A stretch of 64,000 bases of DNA, taken from NCBI RefSeq assembly GCF_963676685.1, contig NC_092344.1, forward strand, positions 86,520,749 to 86,584,748. The letters are read 5' to 3'. Position 1 is the first letter of the stretch. Each line of letters opens with the position of its first letter. Below the pieces are notes generated by a model. It ran no database searches and was not told where the DNA came from. It saw only the letters and a list, made by a program, of their open reading frames with translations. Both the position numbers and the translations under genes were made by a program. Origin of the DNA: Mytilus edulis (Eukaryota; Mollusca; Bivalvia; Mytilida; Mytilidae). Below, one piece after another: positions 58,076-64,000 of this stretch.

Positions 58076-59269
58076 ATGGCTGAAATCAACTCATATTCCG
58101 ATGCGGTTTCACAACCAGCATATCATAAACATACCAACTTTTACCCGATACATGAAGGTCTTGAGGAACTGAGATCAGTAAAACCGGTATTCATTTTAGA
58201 AACAGATTTATTTGGCAATACAGAACTCCAACAAAAAGACTTCTTACAACATGAAGAAGTTTACAAAAGTATCGGTTCAGAGGTACCCAGATTCCAAATG
58301 AAAGGGTTACAAAGAGTCAAGGGAATGTGGCGTATTTATCTTGCACAAGAACTTGCAAGAGATCACCTCCTTACAAGAGGTGTATCTATACGTAACAAAC
58401 TTTTAACAGTATACGATAAAAACCCAAGAATCCCTGTAGCTGAACAACGCCCAGAATACCTCCGAATACGTGTGTCCAACATTCCATTATCAGCTGAGGA
58501 CGGTATGATCTTCTCGTTCTTTCAATCTAATGGCGTAGTCGTTACAAGCTATTTCAGAGAGAGAGTGAGAATAAATGGCGAAATGACCGACTGCCAATCT
58601 GGAGACAGAATCTTTTTTGTCGAACCATTGGAAGGCACACTACCCAGATTCACAAGGATAAGCAAGTACAATGCCAAAATATATTACAAAGGCCAAATCT
58701 ACATAAATGCACATATTACTTGTCAAAAATGCCTGAAAAAGGGACACAAACAGGACAAATGCCAAAACGATTGGGTTTGTAATGAATGTGGAAAAGAAGG
58801 GCATAAAGCAAAAGAATGCCAAACTCCTAGTAAACCAGCACCACATAATGGCACTCCTAGTAAAACAGCATCAGACAATGAAGCTAATAAAACAGATGAC
58901 CAGTCTGATTCTAGTGAAAGTGAAAGTGGGGAAGAGACTGACATTGGTGATCATGTTGATCACAGTGAAACCCCACCTTCACAGTCCATATTGCTACCTA
59001 CAGAAGCAATAACAGCAACAACAACAGCTATCAGTAAAGTCGTTACAGAAATTGATCCTGATTCACAGGAGAAAAAAACAAGAAAAAAGAAAAACAAAGA
59101 CAAAACAAAAAACAAGCCAAAAGTTGAATCAAAAGGACCAATAGACAAATTCATTGTAAACCCTGAATCAACAACACCAGTACAAAAACAGGGGAAAAGA
59201 CCAGCAACAACCCCTACAGATGAATATCACAAAAGACAAACTGATTCCAGTAAATCATCAAAGACATAG
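58076..59269 (+). CDS. LINE ORF1, nucleic-acid-binding protein
   Basis: 397 residues with no break, ATG in AACATGGC context. Residues 30-215 form a globular part, possibly RRM-like (YLRIRVSNIPLSAEDGMIF). Two CCHC zinc knuckles follow at about 216-250, CQKCLKKGHKQDKC and CNECGKEGHKAKEC. The C-terminal third is low-complexity, with acidic Ser/Glu then Lys-rich stretches. ORF1 proteins of LINEs coat the element RNA and travel with ORF2 back to the nucleus. ORF2 lies 1.6 kb downstream on the same strand. The intact frame suggests recent activity. Not a retroviral gag, since no protease or capsid motif is seen. Confidence 0.85.
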   Translation: MAEINSYSDAVSQPAYHKHTNFYPIHEGLEELRSVKPVFILETDLFGNTELQQKDFLQHEEVYKSIGSEVPRFQMKGLQRVKGMWRIYLAQELARDHLLTRGVSIRNKLLTVYDKNPRIPVAEQRPEYLRIRVSNIPLSAEDGMIFSFFQSNGVVVTSYFRERVRINGEMTDCQSGDRIFFVEPLEGTLPRFTRISKYNAKIYYKGQIYINAHITCQKCLKKGHKQDKCQNDWVCNECGKEGHKAKECQTPSKPAPHNGTPSKTASDNEANKTDDQSDSSESESGEETDIGDHVDHSETPPSQSILLPTEAITATTTAISKVVTEIDPDSQEKKTRKKKNKDKTKNKPKVESKGPIDKFIVNPESTTPVQKQGKRPATTPTDEYHKRQTDSSKSSKT

Positions 59270-60035
59270 GTACAAGAACAGTTACCATATGGATATAAAG
59301 AACTAAATGGTGGCCCCGTTGCCGGCAATGCTATTTTTAGCAATTGTCTCCTAATAAGGCGTTTTCATTAAACTAATTATGGAAAATCTGTTGTTGTCTA
59401 ATTGAAGCTCTATATCTATTTGTGATTTTACCGCACTCAAATATATATGGTCCCATGGCTTTTCTTGGTGAATTTTGGGGTTTTTCACGATACCTGACGA
59501 TTTCGCAGAAAATTTTCCCTAATTTTGAGCAACATAAAAAAATTATTTTCGGCATTTCATACTATACATTTTAGGACAAATTTGTGCTTGCATGAAACTT
59601 CATTCATAATGCTTTCCAGAAGAAAAATTTATAAAAGATATAACAACCAATCACAGAGAGCCATCTATTTTTATCTCTATGTCATGTTCCCTTCATAAAA
59701 TGGCTGCGCCCATGTAATTTTATTTGGTACATTGTAACCATATACCATTTCCTTTCAAAATATATTATCCATACAACAATGCCTAAGTCAATGGACATAA
59801 TAATTTGTACTTGTACAAATATCTGTATATACTCCTATTTTATATATATTCATAAAAAACAATTAAAAAAATATGTGGCAGTGTATGATACAATAACATT
59901 AGATTGTATATACTCTGCACAAAACAAAATAAAACAATAAACTCTATATATAGATTGTTGTCAATATAATATGTATAGATCAATGAAACTAATTCTTTTT
60001 TTTTCATATGAAACAACTAGTATAGTTATATATAT
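59270..60035. other. LINE inter-ORF region, first part
   Basis: AT-rich, no frame above 60 codons worth keeping. Belongs to the element between ORF1 and the next open frame. Confidence 0.4.
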
Positions 60036-60932
60036 ATGTATGTAATAATTTGTGCTTCAATGTACCACAATATCAATATGTGCGCTATGTCATATAATCA
60101 TGTAAACAGAAAAGCAATAGCACTCTACTATATTTATATAGATATGCAAATTAATTCCATCGCCATTTCCACACACCTGTATACAAAATGTAAACAAATC
60201 AGTTTGACCTATTTATACCTGTTTTTATATGCAGATAATTATCCTTTTTTAGTTGTAGCCTCAAAAGTTTTCATTCATGTATTATGTCTTCATTCTTTTA
60301 ATTATTTGCATCAGAATCTCCGTGTTCTGCTAAATATCTGTATAATTAAAGTCAAGCCCCTTAAACAAAATAGTTGTAATATTATCTGTACTGTTATCAC
60401 AAGCATACGAAAGTATTTGATAATATTCTCCCGTTATTTTTGCTACTTGGTTATTAATGTCTTTATTTCTGAAAAGTGTTTTAAAAATATACAATTAACG
60501 AAAAATAAATTCAATACTCACCAATTCAGAAAGATATATATTACATCCATCACATTTATATATTTCTATGTACGGTATATTAGTCTATTAAAGTTAATCC
60601 TCGTGCGAATTAATCGTTTTACATGTGAAGGTCAATATATTTTACCAGCTAACAATTCTAAATATAGAAATAGGTGGAAACCTATTAAAGTCGGTCAATA
60701 TGAAATTAAATGTATGTGTGTACATGTAATTATATTTCGTCTAGCAACTCACACATGTACAGTCAAAGCTAAAACTGTCACTAGAGATGCACATATGATT
60801 GTATTTTTATCTCTAAATTCTGTATATATTTGTATGTATATTATGCTTTTTATATTTGAAATACATGTATCAAATACTTTTTTAAAAACAAAATCAAGAT
60901 GTCACTTAATCCATTGCATATATGTTCTTTAA
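60036..60932 (+). CDS. Unexplained 298-codon open frame inside the LINE
   Basis: ATG at 60036, TAA at 60930-60932, overlapping the ORF2 start by 34 bases in another frame. The DNA is very AT-rich, where stops should come every 15 codons or so, yet 298 codons are open. The product would be rich in Ile, Tyr, Cys, Phe and Lys, with hydrophobic stretches. I recognise no domain. Near the C-terminal third it reads NNSKYRNRWKPIKVGQYEI. It may be an extra protein of the element, or a region kept open for another reason. Confidence 0.35.
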   Translation: MYVIICASMYHNINMCAMSYNHVNRKAIALYYIYIDMQINSIAISTHLYTKCKQISLTYLYLFLYADNYPFLVVASKVFIHVLCLHSFNYLHQNLRVLLNICIIKVKPLKQNSCNIICTVITSIRKYLIIFSRYFCYLVINVFISEKCFKNIQLTKNKFNTHQFRKIYITSITFIYFYVRYISLLKLILVRINRFTCEGQYILPANNSKYRNRWKPIKVGQYEIKCMCVHVIIFRLATHTCTVKAKTVTRDAHMIVFLSLNSVYICMYIMLFIFEIHVSNTFLKTKSRCHLIHCIYVL

Positions 60933-63900
60933 ATTGTCAGGGGTTAGGAAAATATGAAAAAAGAATTAGACTAAAAGAATGGATAAAACAACAAAAATGC
61001 AACATAATATTTTTACAAGAAACACATTTTTCGAACAATTTAATAGATAAAGAATTTACGGGCGATTTATATCATAGTTTTGGAAGCACACAATCAAGAG
61101 GTGTTTCGATTTATATCAACCAAAAAATTAAGTATGAAATCATAGATAAATATGTAGATCAACACGGAAGAATTGTTTTAATCAACATAGAAATCGACAA
61201 AAATATATTTACTTTTGTAAACCTTTATGCCCCAAACACAAGTAAAGATAGAAATATATTCTTTAAAAAAGCTTTAAGTGTCATTGAAAAATATAGTCTT
61301 GGTATAATTATCATAGGCGGTGATATGAATGAAACGCTTAATATAAAAGATAGAAAAAGTAATAGAAAAGATCAACAAAAAATAAAAAATAAGACAAATG
61401 GGCTAAAAACTCTGATAAAAAAACTAAAAGTTATAGATATATGGAGAGCTATATATCCAAATAAAACGCAATATACCTGGAAAAGAAAAAATAATGAAGT
61501 AGCTAGTAGAATTGATTATTTTCTAGTAAGTGAAGATGTGAGACCAAGAGTACTCAGCACTGATATACGACCTGCAACAATTCAATATACAGATCACTTA
61601 GCGATTTCACTTAAAATTAATCATTGTCAAGGGAACAAAGGAAAGGGATACTTCAAATTAAACAATAATATCCTTAACGACGAATCATACAAACTAAAAA
61701 TAAATACTTTGATAGATAAATATGAAAAATTAAGAAATAAAAAAAGTCTAGCAATCGTGTGGGATCTTTTTAAAATAGAAGTTAGAGAGAAAACTATAGA
61801 ACATTGTAAAATAAAAGCTAAACATAAAAGAGATGAAATTACAAAACTAGAACAAGAACTTAAACTTTTGAATGAAATTCACGATAACTACATAGATGAA
61901 AAAAATAATAATTTGCCAAATATAATAGATTCAATAAATAAAACAGAAGAAACACTACAAACTTTATATTCAGATAAAATAAAAGGGGCACAAATAAGAT
62001 CACGAGTTAAATGGATAGAAGAGGGCGAAAAAAATACAAAATATTTTTTGGGATTAGAAAAATCAAGACAAACAAGGAAAAACATTACTGCTATAAGAGA
62101 CAGTAAAGGAGAATTAACAGAAGATCAAGGCAAAATATTAGAAACGGGGAGAAATTATTATGTCAATTTATATAAGTCAACTAATCCTGATCTAACAGAA
62201 ATTGAAAATTATATTGAAAAAACTAAAATAAATTACAAATTAAGTACAAAAGAAGGTAATGAAATTGACGGCAACCTGACAATAGAGGAATGTACACAAT
62301 CTGTTTTTAAAATGAAACTTAATAAAACACCAGGTATCGATGGTCTCTCAATTGAATTTTATAGAGCTTTCTGGTCAAATTTACAAACCTTTGCTGTAGA
62401 TGTTTTTAATAATTGCTATGAAAAAAAAGAATTAACAAATTCTCAGAAACTTGGATTGATTACCCTTATATACAAGAAAAATGACCCATTAAATTTAGAT
62501 AATTATAGACCAATTACCTTACTAAATGTAGATACCAAAATTATAGCATACTCTCTTGCACAAAGACTGAAACCAATATTGCATAAAATCATTCATAGTG
62601 ATCAAAACGGTTATGTAAAAAACAGATATATAGGATTTAATATTAGACAAATCCAGGATATTATAGATTATTCGGAAAAATTCAATGTAGATGGAGCTAT
62701 CTTATTTTTAGACTTCACAAAGGCATTTGACTCGCTAGAATGGGAATTTATGTATTGTTCTTTAAAGAAATTTGGCTTCCAGGAATCTCTTTTGAGGTGG
62801 ATAAATACTTTATACACAGATATAAAGGGTTGCATATTAAATAATGGCTGGATTTCAAGACCCTTCAACATTGAGCGCGGTATCCGTCAAGGGTGTCCCG
62901 CGAGTTCTATAATTTTCGTAATTGCTGTTGAAATTTTAGCTAGTAGATTAAGACAAAATAAAAATTTTAAAGGCTTTCAAATTAAACTAGATAATAAAAC
63001 CCATACATTAAAATTAAGCCAGCTTGCAGACGACACCACTTTATTTTTGAATTCAAAACAAGAAGTGTCATTAACTCTGAATATTATAGAAATTTTTGGA
63101 TCACTTTCAGGCCTTAAGCTTAACCGAAATAAAACAGAAGGAATATGGCTCGGCAATTTAAAAGCCTGCAAAGATAAAGTTGAAAACATTAATTTTACAC
63201 AAAAACCTATAAAAGTTTTAGGAATATACTTTGGACTTAATAAAAATGAGTGTAAAAAATTAAACTTGCAACGACAATACGAAAAATCTGAAAAAATAAT
63301 TAAAGATTGGAATAAAAGAAATTTAACTATGTTAGGTAAGATAACTCTTGTTAAATCATTAATCTTACCGAATATTACTTATGTTGCATCTGTAACCGAA
63401 ATTGATAACGAATACCTAGCAAAATTTAAAAAAATAATATACAGTTTTATATGGAATAATAAATCTGAAAAGGTTAAAAGGGATATAATAAGTAAAAATT
63501 ACCATGCTGGCGGGCTTAAAATGATAAACATAGATAAATATCTAGAAGCGATAAATATTAGTTGGGTAAAAAAACTCATCGAAAACGAAGATCTATCACC
63601 CAATTGGAAAGTATTACCAAGATTTTATTTTGATAAATTTGGACAAGAATTCCTTATATTTAAAATGAATTTCAACAATATTAATTTGGTCTATAAACTG
63701 AAAGAACTAATTCCACAATTTTACTTAAGAATAATCAAATCATGGATAAATACAAAATCTGAAAAGGAATTGGATCATCTATCATATAAACAAATAAGAC
63801 AGCAGCTTATATGGGGCAATAAAAATATCAAATTAAACGGTAAATGTCTCATCTTCAAAAACTGGATAAACAGCAAAATTCTTTTTTTAAATGACATTAT

Positions 63901-64000
63901 TGATAATAAAGGAAAATTTAATCAAAACATGATCTTAGATAAACTTTCCTGTCATGCTAACTGGTTTTCAGAATATTCTAAATTAATGAAAGCAATACCA
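60899..64000 (+). CDS. LINE ORF2, endonuclease and reverse transcriptase (3' end outside window)
   Basis: ATG at 60899, then 1034 codons with no stop up to the last base. The N-terminal AP-type endonuclease domain reads SLNCQGL, FLQETH, GGDMNE (about residues 139-144), SRIDYFLVS and DHLAIS. It nicks target DNA. The reverse transcriptase domain reads NKTPGIDGLS (about 475), DNYRPITLLN, ILFLDFTKAFDSLEW (about 600), RGIRQGCPAS (about 660) and LADDTTLF with the catalytic Asp-Asp near 709, then GLKLNRNKTEG. It copies the element RNA at the nick. Motif order and spacing fit the L1/Tx1 group. All key residues seen are present, so it is potentially active; the missing end prevents a verdict. Confidence 0.92.
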   Translation, partial: MSLNPLHICSLNCQGLGKYEKRIRLKEWIKQQKCNIIFLQETHFSNNLIDKEFTGDLYHSFGSTQSRGVSIYINQKIKYEIIDKYVDQHGRIVLINIEIDKNIFTFVNLYAPNTSKDRNIFFKKALSVIEKYSLGIIIIGGDMNETLNIKDRKSNRKDQQKIKNKTNGLKTLIKKLKVIDIWRAIYPNKTQYTWKRKNNEVASRIDYFLVSEDVRPRVLSTDIRPATIQYTDHLAISLKINHCQGNKGKGYFKLNNNILNDESYKLKINTLIDKYEKLRNKKSLAIVWDLFKIEVREKTIEHCKIKAKHKRDEITKLEQELKLLNEIHDNYIDEKNNNLPNIIDSINKTEETLQTLYSDKIKGAQIRSRVKWIEEGEKNTKYFLGLEKSRQTRKNITAIRDSKGELTEDQGKILETGRNYYVNLYKSTNPDLTEIENYIEKTKINYKLSTKEGNEIDGNLTIEECTQSVFKMKLNKTPGIDGLSIEFYRAFWSNLQTFAVDVFNNCYEKKELTNSQKLGLITLIYKKNDPLNLDNYRPITLLNVDTKIIAYSLAQRLKPILHKIIHSDQNGYVKNRYIGFNIRQIQDIIDYSEKFNVDGAILFLDFTKAFDSLEWEFMYCSLKKFGFQESLLRWINTLYTDIKGCILNNGWISRPFNIERGIRQGCPASSIIFVIAVEILASRLRQNKNFKGFQIKLDNKTHTLKLSQLADDTTLFLNSKQEVSLTLNIIEIFGSLSGLKLNRNKTEGIWLGNLKACKDKVENINFTQKPIKVLGIYFGLNKNECKKLNLQRQYEKSEKIIKDWNKRNLTMLGKITLVKSLILPNITYVASVTEIDNEYLAKFKKIIYSFIWNNKSEKVKRDIISKNYHAGGLKMINIDKYLEAINISWVKKLIENEDLSPNWKVLPRFYFDKFGQEFLIFKMNFNNINLVYKLKELIPQFYLRIIKSWINTKSEKELDHLSYKQIRQQLIWGNKNIKLNGKCLIFKNWINSKILFLNDIIDNKGKFNQNMILDKLSCHANWFSEYSKLMKAIP

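Noticed and set aside
58640-59154. Several 64-76-codon frames on both strands
   Set aside because: Shadows of LINE ORF1.

Overview
The window looks like nuclear DNA of a bivalve mollusc, most likely a mussel close to Mytilus. It is AT-rich, its genes have GT-AG introns, and it is packed with short dispersed repeats, tRNA-derived SINEs, Penelope-like reverse-transcriptase relics and a LINE. Several repeat families are ones I recall as widespread in mussel genomes. That assignment rests on memory, not on a search. No prokaryotic, plasmid or CRISPR features were seen.

The host-gene content is a tandem array of one gene family on the + strand. Each gene encodes a protein of about 410-420 residues with two LRAT/HRASLS-type (NlpC/P60-like) domains in series, each preceded by a C-x2-C pair. 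Copies are at <1-924 (5' end outside the window), 16995-18258, 34098-36317, 44157-45629 and 49413-50878. The three complete genes have the same structure: a tiny first coding exon of five bases (ATGGG or ATGTG), a phase-2 intron, then one large exon carrying everything else. Further promoter/first-exon modules sit near 3740-3963, 8200-8555, 20640-20866 and 28100-28196, and a decayed 3' fragment lies at 1925-2053. Together with long stretches of paralogous flanking DNA they show that the locus grew by repeated segmental duplication and partial loss.

Between the genes the DNA is mostly mobile elements. Three Penelope-like reverse transcriptase relics lie on the - strand (12570-14560, 29765-30770, 42750-43640). 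Their 3' tails recur alone as dispersed repeats, and one tail is inserted inside another relic's coding region. A 5'-truncated LINE is at 10350-11506 and tRNA-derived SINEs are near 9849, 10150 and 20867. A 1136-bp element with hAT-like ends and a perfect 8-bp target duplication is at 37190-38325. There are also several hairpin or foldback elements.

From about 51.8 kb onward the gene array stops and repeats take over: a homogeneous ~169-bp tandem array (51822-52830), a transposon-type zinc-finger fragment, a 23-base poly-C run and a diverged ~190-bp tandem array. Last comes a LINE with an intact ORF1 (58076-59269, two CCHC knuckles) and an intact ORF2 (60899 to the window end, endonuclease plus reverse transcriptase). 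Between them lies an unexplained 298-codon open frame. ORF2 has no stop through the last base of the window, so this element may be young or active.

The LRAT-family proteins probably act as N-acyltransferases, phospholipases or related thiol enzymes through the first domain (His plus NCEHF cysteine). The second domain carries Ser where the catalytic Cys should be in all five copies.
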